From: Anoplopoma fimbria
Taxonomy: Eukaryota > Chordata > Actinopteri > Perciformes > Anoplopomatidae
Reading direction: 5' to 3'
NCBI RefSeq assembly: GCF_027596085.1
Contig: NC_072472.1
Span: forward strand, 20,072,680 to 20,136,679
Length of the DNA stretch: 64,000 bases
Shown here: in pieces, positions 1-11,900 of the stretch
Layout of the letters: each line of letters starts with the position of its first letter
Numbering within the stretch: the stretch's first letter is position 1
Program-made: the position numbers and the translations under genes
Notes under the pieces: model-generated
What the model saw: the letters and a program-made list of their open reading frames with translations, nothing else
The model's database searches: none
What the model was told of the DNA's origin: nothing

Positions 1-503
1 GTGCCGAAGTGATTCAGAAACTGCCGTAAAGCAGTACCTCTGACAGTGTGACGTCATCGCATTTTTTGAACACCTTTTTAGAACAGATACGTGACCTTAA
101 AAAATGCAATATTCAGCTGAGTTTATTATTTTAGCCCCACCCTTTGATAGCAACTTTCAAATTACTTGACAAAAAATTACATCGTGAGAAAAGTGGATTC
201 TGAGGATAAAACCCCGTTGGCTCCCATTCATTCTGGACTCGCCTACGAGCGCCCCGCATGGTCAAAGATTATTACTGCAACCAGTCCGGAAACCCGGAAC
301 TAACCCGCGAGTGCCAGTTCTCCTCATATTAGACATTCTCTGGTTGTATCCACCAGTCCGTTCCTTAAATGTGTCATGGACTTCCCTGTTAACCCAGGGC
401 TTCTGACTTGGTCATGTTCGTACAGCAGTCTACAACGTCATCATTGCAACCGCGATGAGCCAATGACTGTGTGCCTGTATGTGTCAGTGTTGTTATCCTG
501 AAC

Positions 504-730
504 GGGCGGCTGTGGCACATGAGGTAGAGCGCTTGTCCCGTAACCACAAGGTCGGTGGTTCAAACCCCTCTACCGGCAACATGCCGAGGTGTCCTTGAGC
601 AAGACACCTAACCCCAAGTTGCTCCCCGGGCGCTTCATTGCAGCCCACTGCTCCTCCGGGATGGGTTAAATGCAGAGAAATAATTTCCCCATTGTGGGAC
701 TAATAAAGGCTTAATTGTTATTATTATTAA
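504..730 (+). mobile_element. tRNA-derived SINE
   Basis: The head resembles a tRNA gene: GGGCGGCTGTGGCACATGAGG contains an A-box-like TGGCACATGAGG, and a B box GGTTCAAACCC follows. The body reads ccgaggtgtccttgagcaag, and the 3' end is taataaaggcttaattg followed by (TTA)n. A second copy with the same head, body and tail is at 61014. The tRNA-like head is too diverged to be a functional tRNA gene. Confidence 0.85.
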
Positions 731-834
731 TCATATACCACTCTAAAGCAATGATATAGGGCAAAGTCCAAGACCAGAGCCTATATTTTTGGCCCTTTAG
801 AAAGGCAGTTGTAGAACTGAGGCGTGATCTAATT

Positions 835-1225
835 TGCTGAATGGAGGACCAGGCAGGGCCTTATATCCTTCCTGGAATGTAGACTTGGTCAAGCTTGGTA
901 CTACGGCTGTAAGGCGGTATTTTGGCAAGTTCTTTTGGCACCATTAGGTGTCAGTCCTGTGGATAACTCCATACAGTTTGTCCAGTGCTCGGTTGGTGTC
1001 AGTGTGTGGGGGAATATTCACTGCTTTGAGAACCACCAATGTTAACTACCTTGGAGCTATGAGGATGGCATCTAATCATAAGATGCTCTAGGTTAGAAGA
1101 ACAGGCTGTAGAAATGATATTCACATCAAATCACGAGTTGTTGTCAATCATGAAGCAAACACCTCCAACCTTGTTCTTCCCCAACTCTAATGTCTGGTCC
1201 AGGTGGTGAATGGAGAGCCCCTTTG
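835..1225 (-). mobile_element. Degraded LINE endonuclease fragment (L2/Rex1-like)
   Basis: Translation of the complement near 960-1030 gives VLKAVNIPPHTDTNRALDKLY, resembling the AP-endonuclease segment (VYIPP...AL..LY) of jockey/L2-type LINEs. Nearby frames give NKVGGVCFMIDNN and LEHLM. Stops and frameshifts are present, so it is dead. Both ends are approximate. Confidence 0.6.
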
Positions 1226-1248
1226 CGACAACCATTTAGCCTGCATTT

Positions 1249-1915
1249 AATTCAATTCAATTCAGTTTATTTTGTATAGCCCAGAATCACAAATTACAAA
1301 TTTGCCTCAGAGGGCTTTACAATCTGTACACATGCGACATCCTCTGTCCTTCCCTCACATCGGCACAGGAAAAACTCCCCTAAAAACCCCTTTAACAGGG
1401 AGAAAAAAGGAAGAAACCTATGGAGAACGACAGAGGAGGGATCCTTCTCCCAGGATGGACAGAATGCAATAGATGTCATGTGTACAGAATGAGCAGCATA
1501 ACAGAGATACAACACATTCAATGTATATGACATAAATGATTCATATAATAAGACTACTTATAATAACAGCAGCAATTATTACAGTAGAATTATAGCCATG
1601 AAAATAGGGATAGTAATGTGACTAATAAAATAATCGAAGTAGCAGTGGGTGTCAGTCGGCTCACAGCAGGAGGCACGACTTCTTCCAGGTACCACAACGA
1701 TTCATGGAAACCTGCAGAACGAGAAAGCAAAAGGGCTTCAGGGTGGAAGTAAAGCCAATGGTACAGGTAATAGTAATAGTAATGTGACTAGTAATAATAA
1801 TGGTGGTAGCAGTCGGTGTCAGCAGGGCCATAGCAGGATGCACGACCACGGTCCAGGTACAGCCACGATTTATAGAAGCCTGCGACGAGAAAGCACAAAG
1901 ACTCCAGGTAGAAGC
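1249..1915. repeat. Composite dispersed repeat with internal duplication
   Basis: It begins with (ATTCA)n then gtttattttgtatagcccag and a segment ending cctcagagggctt. The same first ~75 bases recur at 40160-40234. A block containing gtgtcagtcgg, cacagcaggaggcacgact and cctgcagaacgagaaagca (about 1647-1740) is repeated in diverged form at about 1806-1905. The short ORFs inside look like chance frames. I cannot assign a family name. Confidence 0.6.
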
Positions 1916-2934
1916 AAGTCAATAAGCGTACTAGTTAAACTGGTTATATCTACTGGAATCTATTTGTGCCAAAGTTATTATGCTTTAACTTGAGTCCATT
2001 AAGTCTAAGCAAACCAAGTAAGTTAAGCAGTGCAGTAGTTCACAGTGAGCTCACTGAACACAAATGAAAAGAAAATAATTTACCCTCACCTCAGGCTTCA
2101 TGCACACCAACAATGCTCCAATAGTGCTCACACTCCTCTAATGTTGTTGTGTAACCAGAGCCTGGGTGATTTCACCCAGTGCTGTAGCTCTTCTCTCACA
2201 CAGTATATTGTAGGTCACTGGGCTTCTCTCAGGCTTGCGGCCTTGGATTGGTACAGTAGATATGATTTTTAGCTCTGAGCGTTCCTGCATCATTATAGCA
2301 ATTCCACTTTTGGCTGCTTATCAGTCTATTATGGCCTAAAATAGGCTATTGTGACATTAAATAACGTAAAGCCTATGCTACAGTATTGCTCCTTAACTTT
2401 ATTCCATGTTTGTGTTGGTATTGTTAAAAATGCTAGTAGATGAAATATAATGCTGCATTTTATTGGAATGTTGAATATTGGAATAACAAAATCACAGTGC
2501 AGTTTTAGAAACCATTCTTCACCAATTTTATTTGTGTTTATTTGACATACTGAAAGACATGAGCACAACTGCTACACAGAGACTTAATATTGAATATTTG
2601 ACTGCCGGAAATAGTTAACATTCATGGAGGATATTTCGTTCCAGGTCAAGAGTTATTTTAAAAACTGACACTGCCTTCCTGTCACTGTTTACGCTAACAG
2701 TCGCAAGCAATGGAGGTGTTTGATGAAGAGTGTGTGATGTAACCTGATGGATGCAAAAGGCTGAAGGGCCAGTGTTGTACATCAGTACAGCATTTTCAAC
2801 TTCACACTGTAAAGCATAGTAGATGTGTCTTTGCCAGTAGAAAAAAAATGTGAATGAAACTCACAATGATTCATTTTAATTTCAATCAATTGTATCGTAC
2901 AGTCCAATATCATAACTCCTTAAGATGTGACAAT
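1916..2934. other. Non-coding stretch, nothing recognised
   Basis: AT-rich unique-looking sequence. I see no exon-like ORF, RNA gene or repeat with a recognisable end. Confidence 0.5.
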
Positions 2935-3310
2935 TTAGGGTTTTGTAGGTGAGGAGAAGGATTCTGAATTATATTCTTGATTTAACAAGGAGCCAGTGCA
3001 GAGAAGCTAATACAGGAGTAATATGATCTCTTTTCTTAGTTTTTGTGAGAACACGTGCTGCAGCATTCTGGATCAACTGTAGAGATCTAAGAGACCTATT
3101 AGAGCAGCCTGATAATAACGAGTTGCAGTAATCTAGTCTAGAGGTAACAAATGTATGAACTAGTTTTTCTGCATTACTTTGAAAGATAACCACTACGGTG
3201 GTGCTGGATGCCAGGGCAATGCCATTTAGAGAAACTATATCTTTAGATAATGGATTTCGGAGGTGTTCTGGGCCGAGTAGAATTGCGTCAGTTTTGTCTC
3301 ATCTGCATAA
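2935..3310 (-). mobile_element. LINE reverse transcriptase fragment with internal deletion
   Basis: The complement reads KTDAILLGPEHLRNPLSKDI, LNGIALASSTTV, then VIFQSNAEKLVHTFVTSRLD, YCNSLLSGC, LQLIQNAAARVLTKTKKRDH and ITPVLASLHWL. These are C-terminal RT and thumb signatures of L2/Rex1-type non-LTR retrotransposons. Between SSTTV and NAEKLV, family members I know carry roughly 40 more residues; these are missing while the frame is kept. A stop follows KSRI, and FRILLLTYKTL continues after it, so the copy is dead. Confidence 0.8.
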
Positions 3311-4404
3311 TAGACCAGACCAGATAGTGATAGACCATTTAAGGATACGTGTACTCATTAGAATGCCACAACCAATCGCAATGCATGACCTGAGCTCAGC
3401 TGACTATAGAATATACATGAAAAATGAGTAATGTTCTTTGAGCTGGTGACTGTGTAATAAAGCATAATTTCAGCTATGGTGTGCTTTTAGTCTCTATATT
3501 TAGATCCTATCCTCTCGCCCATTAGTTTTGCTTTGGTAGGCCAAAAAGCAGTAGTAGCTGCAGACACCTGCCTCCTTCCCCCTATAGCAGCACCCCAGTG
3601 GACACAACATCTGTGTTTGGGAACTGCCTATGCAGCCTTATGGCAGACTTATACTACTTCTGGCCTTGTGTCGTCGTCTGTTGAAAAGACGACTAAGATC
3701 AAGTGAGTGCACGATGTACTGTGTGTTTGTGTGGGTGTGGATGTCGTTGTAGCTTTGTTTCAAAGACTATGTTTGACTTGTAGATTTTCAGACATTTCTC
3801 TGACTGCACTTAGTTTGCTGGTCCTCACATTGTCAGCAAGTTGATGCATCATTCTGGACAGGGGTGTCACAGGTCCAGTCTCGTGGACAGGGAGAAGGTG
3901 GCGAGGGGGCACTGTCATAACACAACTGCATGTAAGTTGTGTATTAATTCATCAACTACTGCTAGTAACTCCCTTTACTCTTAATTGAGACAAGGCAATG
4001 ATTTTGAATGCAGATTTAGGCTAGTGAAGTGTGAATGCAGAATAGTATTTGAGTGTGTATTCAGTCAAGATTTTAAACATTTTAAAGAAAGTTACATTTC
4101 AAGAGTAAGCTAATTTATTTTTTCTTTTGGATAAGAGAGAGGGAGAGAAACACAAAGTGCACATGTGTGGGCGAGAGAGAGGGACTGCATTAATTGTCAG
4201 GAGGGTAGTGAAACTGAAATTTGACTTTCAGTAATGTTTACAACAGCAAAGTCACTCCATAAAGTCACTGATATCCCGCTGGAAACAGATGTAAAATGTT
4301 AATAAAATAAATTTAATTTCTGATTGAAGTTTATAAAGAATGAAGATCACAGACATCCAGCAGTAGCATCCCTACCCTCAGATGAAGTAAAACGCAAATG
4401 GCGT
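3311..4404. other. Non-coding stretch, nothing recognised
   Basis: Mixed AT-rich sequence with short purine tracts around 4130-4190. No gene or repeat end is seen. Confidence 0.5.
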
Positions 4405-4641
4405 CCACAGTGTCTGTTCTGGGCTGCTCTAGAAACATGGTGGTGCAAGATGGCGGACTCCGTGCAAGAAGACCCACTCCCTATGTAGATATGAATGGCT
4501 TTTTCTAACCTAACGAAAACACTATGATTCTTAATTTGAGGGGGTTATTCACTGATTATAATATAGATATGAATATTATTTTCCAGTTCTTCTAAATTAT
4601 ATGTAACACACTGTTCCTTTAAGTTGTCATCTTAAGACAAT
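4405..4641 (+). mobile_element. MITE fragment, same family as 13188-13381
   Basis: It shares cagtgt-ttctg, gaagaagaccca-ctcccta, atagatatgaa and a terminal acacactg-tcctttaa with the segment ending at 13381. Both copies end in ...CTTTAA, compatible with a TTAA target site, but no matching left terminus is found, so both are truncated. Confidence 0.55.
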
Positions 4642-4689
4642 ATTAAATGTCTATCTTAGTTTGAGCAGTTTACAAGTAAATGTTTGTAC

Positions 4690-4985
4690 GGGTAGTAATA
4701 ATAATAATAATAATAATCTTTATTTATATAGCACATTTCATACAGACTATGTAGCTCAAAGTGCTGTACATTTCAAAAAATTTAAATTAAAATAGATAAA
4801 ATAAATAAATTTAAATAAAAATTGTAACAGAATAACTTGCTTGTACAGAGCATGCTTTTTGCACTTACTCTTTGCAATTTTGTTTTCCGAGGTGTTTTGA
4901 GGAGTTATAGTTCGTAGAGGAACATAGAGCAACAGGTAGTCTGTGATGTAGGCCGGTCCTTAACCGTTTAGAGCTTTGTATACGG
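4690..4985 (-). mobile_element. LINE/SINE 3'-end remnant
   Basis: It starts with (AAT)n, then tctttatttatatagcacat and caaagtgctgtacat, a common teleost retroposon 3' end in reverse orientation. A degraded stretch follows with gaggaacatagagcaacagg and gtccttaaccgtttagagc. The limits are vague. Confidence 0.4.
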
Positions 4986-4989
4986 ATTC

Positions 4990-5221
4990 ATGCTGTTACT
5001 GTCACTTATCCAGTCAAGCTCACCATTGCTGTTGTGTACCGCCCACCAGGCCCTCTTGGTGAGTTCCTGGAGGAGCTTGACACACTAGTCTCGCACTGCT
5101 CGGCGACTTCAACATCCAGACTGATAAGTTAGAACCACTGCTTTCCTTCCTCTCCTCCTTTGACCTCTATCGCTCTTCTTCTCCTCCTACCCACAAGGTC
5201 GGCAACCAGCTGGATCTTATC
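4990..5221 (+). mobile_element. L2-type LINE endonuclease fragment (interrupted)
   Basis: The + strand encodes VTYPVKLTIAVVYRPPGPLG and EFLEELDTLVSH. After a frame shift it reads LGDFNIQTDKLEPLLSFLSS and PPTHKVGNQLDLI. These are AP-endonuclease motifs of L2-clade LINEs, including GDFNI. A short deletion lies between VSH and LGDFN. The fragment stops abruptly where a reverse-oriented SINE begins. Confidence 0.75.
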
Positions 5222-5530
5222 ATTACATTACATTACAGTCATTTAGCAGACGCTTTTATCCAAAGCGACTTACAATCAGTAGTATATTACATATCATTCA
5301 CCCATTCACACACTGATGACAGGCTACCATGCAAGGTGCCACCATCAGACTCTAACTAACATTCATGCAACATCCAGTCCACACCGATGGCAAGCCTTCG
5401 GGAGCAACTTGGGGTTAAGTGTCTTGCCCAAGGACACATCGACTGCCGAAGCCGGGTATTGAACCACTGAACTTGAACCACCTCTGATTGGAAAACTACC
5501 TTGCTCTCCACTACGCCACAGCTGGCTCTA
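5221..5530 (-). mobile_element. Full-length tRNA-derived SINE with L2-like tail
   Basis: On the complement the head has an A-box-like TGGCGTAGTGGA and B box GGTTCAATACC. The body contains gtccttgggcaagacactta, and the 3' end is gtaagtcgctttggataaaa, gcgtctgctaaatgactg, then (TAATG)n. The same 3' tail occurs at 28241-28326 and 33950-34035 attached to a different body, as expected if a LINE lent its tail to the SINE. Confidence 0.85.
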
Positions 5531-6020
5531 GTGGGTGGCATTGTCTTAAATGCTGAAACAAATTGCTGGTGTTTCCTGTTTTAGTAGCTACGTTCCTTCT
5601 ACATATTTTGCACAGTGTATTACGCTGTTGTTCGTCCGACTTCAAATACCCAAAGTACCTCCAAGCAGCGAACTTCTCAGACCCTTCTTTTCAACAATCT
5701 CCTCCTGGGCAGTACTATCATTTAATTGCTGTTCAGAACTCCCGTCTACAGAGTTCTCGCTCATTTTTAAAGTCTGAACTGTCTTGCTGCAAACTTAACT
5801 GCGGCTTCGCGCTGCTGCTAGCTACACATGTGTGTATGTTGTTGTGTCTGCACAACCAAACGTGATGTGGCTCGCTTCCAACTGATTGGTTACGTGCGGC
5901 GCTGTATTCGGTCTGTGAAAACATTGATTTTTTTTATTTTTTTTGAAGGCGTCGGCTAATCGAACGTCTCATTTAAAACCGTAGAAAAAAATTACATCGC
6001 GATTAAAATCAAAATCGAAA
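5531..6020. repeat. Possible dispersed repeat up to the assembly gap
   Basis: The stretch resembles teleost hAT-type non-autonomous elements (gtgtttcctgttttagtagc, ending attacatcgcgattaaaatc). Its right end falls in the N gap, so termini cannot be checked. Confidence 0.3.
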
Positions 6021-6120
6021 NNNNNNNNNNNNNNNNNNNNNNNNNNNNNNNNNNNNNNNNNNNNNNNNNNNNNNNNNNNNNNNNNNNNNNNNNNNNNNNN
6101 NNNNNNNNNNNNNNNNNNNN
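6021..6120. other. Assembly gap (100 N)
   Basis: Exactly 100 N, the usual placeholder for a scaffold gap of unknown size. It sits between a dispersed repeat and a LINE fragment, where assemblers often break. Confidence 0.98.
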
Positions 6121-6400
6121 TCCTGGCCCCTCAGCGTAGCCAAGACTGGAGTGATGTGTTCTCTCTTTTTTGTTCTTGTTAGCAGTCTGGCAGCAGAGTT
6201 TTTGGATGAGTTGTAGCCTCTCAATATTTTTTGGGGAAGAACAGTAAAAAGTGCATTACAGTAGTCTAGACGGTCGCACTTTCACAATGTGTCTGAGATG
6301 GAAGAATGACTCTTTGGTCACTTTATTAATATTATTATTATATTCCTTTATTTATCCCCATGTGGGAAATTCGGGTATGGGGCACAAAACTTAAGTCAGA
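6121..6400 (-). mobile_element. LINE RT fragment and LINE 3' end beside the gap
   Basis: The complement of about 6121-6275 encodes RLDYCNALFTVLPQK, then (one-base shift) KNSAARLLTRTKKREH and ITPVLATL, the RT region of an L2/Rex1-like LINE. At 6333-6385 a separate reverse-oriented 3' end is seen (attcctttatttatccccat then gtgggaaattcgggt), as at 46573. Confidence 0.7.
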
Positions 6401-8679
6401 GTCTAAGATAACCAACTAATAGAATTTCTGTCTTGTCCTCATTTAATTTAAGTGTGTTCCATGACGAACACAATATGGCGTAGCAGGGGGTCAGAAAGGG
6501 AAGCTGGTTAAGTCAGTATCAATGAATAGTGTTTTCTCTGTGCTTTATACCCTACTGCCCCATCTGGCTAATTGGTTTGGGATAACCTGACCTGCAAGAT
6601 GTTTTTTTCACACAGAACTATTTGAGAAGCTGTTATTGGAAACGAGTAAGCACTTTCAAAAATGACTTGGCAGGTGATTGAATGAACCATCTGTCAATCA
6701 AGCTCTTGCTGAAGCCATTCAGGAGCAGAGCAAAAATAAGTTTTCCATCGAGAAAAGACTTCAGTGTGGTTCTTTGCTCTTCTTAAATGAAGAAACACTC
6801 TCTAGTTCTGATAGAACTGATGCTATTGGATCATCTTCGCTAACCTCTTTAGGAGCCGCAGTTGTTGCTCTCATCAAACAGTTGCAGCTCTGTGTTGTCT
6901 CACACTCACTAAGCCACGCCTGATGATGGCCTACCAGACACAAACACATTACTTGAAGCCTGACAAGTTGTCTTTTTTGTGTGATATGTGATCCTGCGAT
7001 TCTCACAATAACTTGTGACATCGGGAGATTCCAGCTCCCATTCAAGGTAACAAGGATGGAAGTGGTAGGGGCCGGATTGGAATTGGGCCATCACCTGCTA
7101 ATCATTAGCATGTTAGCATTGTAATTGTGAGCATGTTAGCATGCTGACATTACAATATAGCTCAAAACACCACTTTGCGCAACTGCAGCTTAGAAAACAA
7201 CTAACATGTCTGTAGACTCTTAGTCTTGGTATCAGATAAGACCAACACTGCACAGACCAGTATCAGCTTGACACAATGTTTTAATGTACAATGAACATAG
7301 GCATGTACACTGAGACACAAGAGGAGTGCATCATTGTCAACTTTCCCCCTAACTTATTAGTAAATAGCTCTAATCATACTTCCAGAAGTGTCAGTATTTT
7401 CTAAAAAGTGAACTTGTACTGCAGCATCTTAATCTACACAATAATTACAAACAGACCTCAATGTAAAACTGTCTCTACACATCACTGCAACACAAAACCA
7501 AGGAAACACTCTCTTCTTCTTGGTAGCAGGTGTTTCTACATAAACTCTTGACAGAGATGGATTTATTTCTAAAAGAAGAGGGTGCCCATCTTTCCTGCTG
7601 ATCCAATACACCATTGCATTGTCAGGCTCTAACATCTTGCAGCACTCTATCTCCTGCCATCCACTGATTAATCCTGTTGGCTGGTCGTAATTAAAGTGCA
7701 TTGAAAATCTGATTCATTGTCTGGAATGAAATTCCTACCTGTGTCCTAATAGCCCCTGACATAGCAGCAGCACAGAGACCTTGAGCCAATGTGTACTGCA
7801 TACACACTTCTTTGATTTCATTAATTTATCCTGACACAGACTGAATGGAGGTGTCAACATCAAGTGGAGTGGAATGTTTAAGGTTTTTTTTTAGTCGAGC
7901 AGCTGAGGATTGTCTATGTCATCACTGTACATCACTAGCTCACAAGCTCTAGCTACATCATGACATGTTATTGGATGTTTGTCTGTTGTAGCATTAGCTA
8001 GGAAAACCACTTCCCTCGCTGGCACACTCGAAGGACGTCGAGGTAATCCTCTTTCAGACTACGGTAGCCATGTTTTATGCAGCAAGCACTAACCAGGTTG
8101 CATTCATCCCACGTCTGTGTCAGACTCTGGGCTAGTCGACTTAAACAAGCACTGCTTACAGTAATGCGCTGAAGCACAGGCTGTTTTCCAGTCATAACAC
8201 ATATGTTCACTCGAGGCTTCTTATCTCCCTCTAGATGGGGTTAATGATGGGTTGACATAAATCTGTTTTTGTGGGGCCAGTATTCTTGTTGGATAGACTG
8301 GGTGGGACGGTCTTACAGGTCAGCATAGGGGACATGACCAGTTGTCTCGTCACATCATCCTTCTAGGTCACCACAGTGCAGAAAGCTCTGCTCCATTTTC
8401 ACATCAGTTACCAGCCAACTTGCCATGCTATGGTTGGATAGCATTACTGTGGTGGCCTAACTGAACATGAAGGGGGGCACATGGTTCCCCAGCTTCCACA
8501 GAAATGCTGGGAGTCATTTTTTTTTGTTCCCTGAGAGCCTGGCACATCAATGGATATCCAGATGATAGTAAGATCTGACTCTCTTCTAGAAAAGAGTTGC
8601 ATCGATGTGGCAGTGTTTTCAGTCAGCTGCTGGCCGATTTGTTTGCTAGCAGGAAATTGCACAGTGTGTTGGACCACTC
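6401..8679. other. Non-coding stretch
   Basis: No convincing exon. Around 7100-7150 there is a short gttagcatg/catgttagc inverted motif common in fish introns. ORFs of 60-95 codons show no family signature. Confidence 0.5.
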
Positions 8680-8915
8680 AAAGCGTTCACACCCATTCAT
8701 ACTCTGATGGCAGGGGCTACCATGCAAGGTGCCACCTGCCAATCAGGACGCTAAGTAATCATTCATACCCATTCACACACCGATGGTGCAACTTGGGGTT
8801 AAGTGTCTTGCCCAAGGACACATCAACATGGATTGCTGGAGCCGGGGATAGTACCGCCAATCCTCTGATTGGAGGATGACCCTGCTCTACCACTGAGCCA
8901 CAGTCGCCAGGTGGA
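8680..8915 (-). mobile_element. tRNA-derived SINE
   Basis: The complement carries TGGCTCAGTGG (A-box-like), ccaatcagaggattggcgg and the body gtccttgggcaagacactta. It ends in gaatgggt-type sequence at 8690-8710. It lacks the (TAATG)n tail of the 5221 copy. Confidence 0.75.
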
Positions 8916-11700
8916 TACTTTCAATTAACCAGTATGGCGCCTTAGCCTGCTCCACTTCTTCCCGCCTCTGCCTAAATCCATTTTTTGGCATATCTAGACT
9001 GTCCAGCAGGGGCTGTGTAACTGCAAATTTAAGGGACAATTTTATGTTTTCATACTGTTTCTTTAATCATACATTTTACACTCGGATCACACCCCAACTT
9101 CTAATAACCTGCATTGGTAAATACCCTGCAGTGGTACACTTATTACTCAAGAGAACCTAAGCATGATCACATGAACAATTATGTACATCCAATTCATCCA
9201 TCTGTCCATCTTTTAACTGTACATACTTGATCCTTTGCAGTGTAACGTTTAATACAGCCTTTTAGTGTTTAAAATGAACAAAAAATGAATCGAGTTCCTT
9301 TGTGACTTCACCTTTAATTATCTTACATCTTACAGGATTATACAGTAGATAATGCATGCATGATAATACAGCTATGGCACAATTAAAGAACGTATTTCTA
9401 TTTTTAGTAGCACTGGAAGCTGATATGTCATTGGCCCAGAGCTGCGTCGTCCTAACATTAGAATGCACATTTTTACATTCCTGCCTTTAGGCCTCGTCAA
9501 ACATAACTGTGATCACTGGGGCGTTACAATTGATTTGTATCTTCTGTTTACGTAACCCCTTATTCTCTGACTCTGTTGTATCTACTAATTACTGTTTTGT
9601 TATTCTCAGTGTGGACAAATTGACTTTGAGACCCATGCACTTCCTCTTTTGTTGCTGATTTGGTCAAATGTGGCCTTGATACCAGGGGCCTTCTCCAGAT
9701 TTACATTAAGGAGTATGAGTCTGGAACCTAAAAGGATAAAACCATGTTGGTGTATGAAGGAGTGCTGCTGTAATGTCAAAAGCCAAAATGTTAGTTTCTC
9801 CATTGTCTTCCTATGGAGAAAAAGTGGATCTGTTCACTCTTTATCATAGATCTACTTGTCATCATTTATTTTTACTTGAGTGTGTGACCGTGCCATGGGG
9901 GTGATGTGGTTGTTGCTCTTGTGTCGTCCCATCGCGAACCTGTGTGTTTTGGTTTGTATTTATCCTAGCCACATCTGTCCAGCCTGTGCAGACATCTGTT
10001 GTGTTAGTACACCCACAGTACTGTACTGTATGTGCCAGTACCTCTGAGCTTCTCGGCCTCCTGCTGCCATCTTGCTCCTGTATGGGTGTGCTAGTTGAAT
10101 GCTCGGGGTCTTAGACGAGACCGATTTATGTTTCTGCACTTCATCTCTCACTCAGACCGTTTCTGTTTACTCTTGGTGGTTACATATGGTCCTGTTGCTC
10201 TCTCCAGAACAGGCCACCAGCAGTACAGGGGTCACCCCACAACGGCCAGCCCCCACCCTGCATGAACCCTGCCTTGATGAACGCTCCTTGGGTGAGAGAG
10301 GGGAGTATTTTTCACCCCATCCAAACGCATACAGTATCATTCCGACGATCAACCACCTTATTTACTCTGCTTGACATGATATGTGACGAATCATGATTCA
10401 TCTCTCAGTTTTCACCGCTCATGTTGTTAAAATGAGATTTCATCATGTCCATGCACTCTAATGTGAAATTGACGGCATCCTGTGTTCATACGTCACACTT
10501 TAAAGCTATTGTTGACTCTCATGACCATCTCTGATATCACTGTATTTATATTTTTCATTTGACATACGTCTGACAACACTGTATTAACATGTTAACCAGG
10601 GATTCATCTTGTGTCATAGGAATCTGATGTTGTTTTTAAAGTTGTGAATCAGCAGGTTATTCAGTGCAAATCATAGAAAACATTACAACAATCAGACTTC
10701 AGTTTGTAGATGGATTAGTTGGGATAGGTAAGAAATGTCCATTAAACATCCACACCAAGGAGGAAGGGAAGGCCTGAAGATCTTTAAAATGTAATGGAAG
10801 ACAGCAGACTGGTGTGAGAAAAAATGGTCCTAGTATCATGACGTCCCGTGAACTTTTAAATGGAATTTCATTAGAAGAATCCCACAACTAACAATCAACA
10901 TTTTTTTTACATGTACTGCTTGTGTACTTTATGTAAAAGTATTTTAATAAAAAATTAAAATAAACAGAATATCAGGATGAATGCAATACGAAGCATACCT
11001 TTGTAAAGCTCATGATGTAATAGGTAGGTTTAGTTGACACTGTCAGAGTGGTAATTTAACTCCATGGTCAATTTAAGGCCACAGTTTGTGGTGTTGTTGT
11101 ATTAGGTAATGTCTGTTTCAAGTAAGTTAGTGATTTTCAACTGAATCTAGTTCCTCATAGAAAACATAAAGATTAGCTAGTAGAAGTTATAGCTTCAAGT
11201 TCCTTGTTTTGTTGAAAACAAATCTTTTTGCACTTTAGTAAGCATTTTTAAAAGAACCTAGGGAGATAAATATATATTCTTAGACTGAGACACTCCCCAT
11301 ACATAATGAATAATTCATTGTCATAAATAATGGTATGCAACAAAGGCAATTTTAATTGATCCCTCAGGACTGTATTGTGAATCTGGTGCTTCTCTAGTTT
11401 AGCCAAGTTGATGTCTATACAGTGTTTATACAACTTTAAAAAACAAACACTTTTCAATGTCATCCTTTTCATAACTCAGAATATTTAAGCATTGTATAAT
11501 AATCACACCAATAAAAGAAAAAAGTGAAAATGATGGTATGACAATGAATTTGCCAGTTTAATGTACAAACTTTATCAAGATGAATTATTCTTTGCCTTTT
11601 CTCTTGTCATTTCAGAGAACAGGAACACAAAGCCCATACTAACTTTAGCTTTTGGATCTCATTTCTTTTCTGTGTCCTTGTCTCTCTTTGTCTTTCATTG
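8916..11700. other. Non-coding stretch upstream of the linker exon
   Basis: Intronic-looking AT-rich DNA with no recognisable exon, RNA gene or mobile element. ORFs up to about 90 codons have no splice context or coding composition. Confidence 0.5.
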
Positions 11701-11738
11701 TTCACCCTTTTCTCTTTCTGTCTTCCCACTCTCAGCAG
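11701..11738 (+). promoter_or_regulatory. dlg2: Tandem (NAGNAG) splice acceptor of the linker exon
   Basis: A C/T-rich tract (tctctttctgtcttccc) runs into ctcagcag, giving acceptor AGs three bases apart, at 11734-11735 and 11737-11738. Using the first adds one glutamine codon; the frame is unchanged either way. The motif is read directly; use of both sites is inferred from known behaviour of CAGCAG acceptors. Confidence 0.7.
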
Positions 11739-11900
11739 TACCACTACCAAGAAGAAGACTCTCCGCCTCTCGACCAGGGATTCCCGCAGCTCACCAACGA
11801 GGTGCGAGCCCCTGAACTTGTGCACGTGTCGGAGAAGAGCCTGTCTGAGATCGAGAATGTGCACGGCTACGTGTCCCATTCCCACATCTCTCCTCTCAAG
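11736..11900 (+). CDS. dlg2: dlg2 exon: N-terminal linker before PDZ1
   Basis: The exon encodes 55 residues if the first of two adjacent acceptors is used. It opens with [11 protein letters not shown], matching the KYRYQDED segment of vertebrate Dlg proteins, and continues through [16 protein letters not shown] and [19 protein letters not shown]. The last stretch is a DLG1/DLG2 hallmark directly before PDZ1. A pyrimidine-rich tract with CTCAG|CAG precedes it and AAG|GTTAGC follows it; both ends are phase 0. The acceptor is a CAGCAG tandem (NAGNAG type), so the protein may or may not carry the leading glutamine. The exon belongs to long isoforms begun at upstream promoters. Transcripts starting at the candidate first exons further right would lack it. 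Family knowledge places this segment N-terminal to PDZ1 with no catalytic role. Confidence 0.95.

Noticed and set aside
504..580. Possible tRNA gene (A and B boxes)
   Set aside because: The head continues into a SINE body and tail repeated elsewhere; it is not a foldable tRNA.
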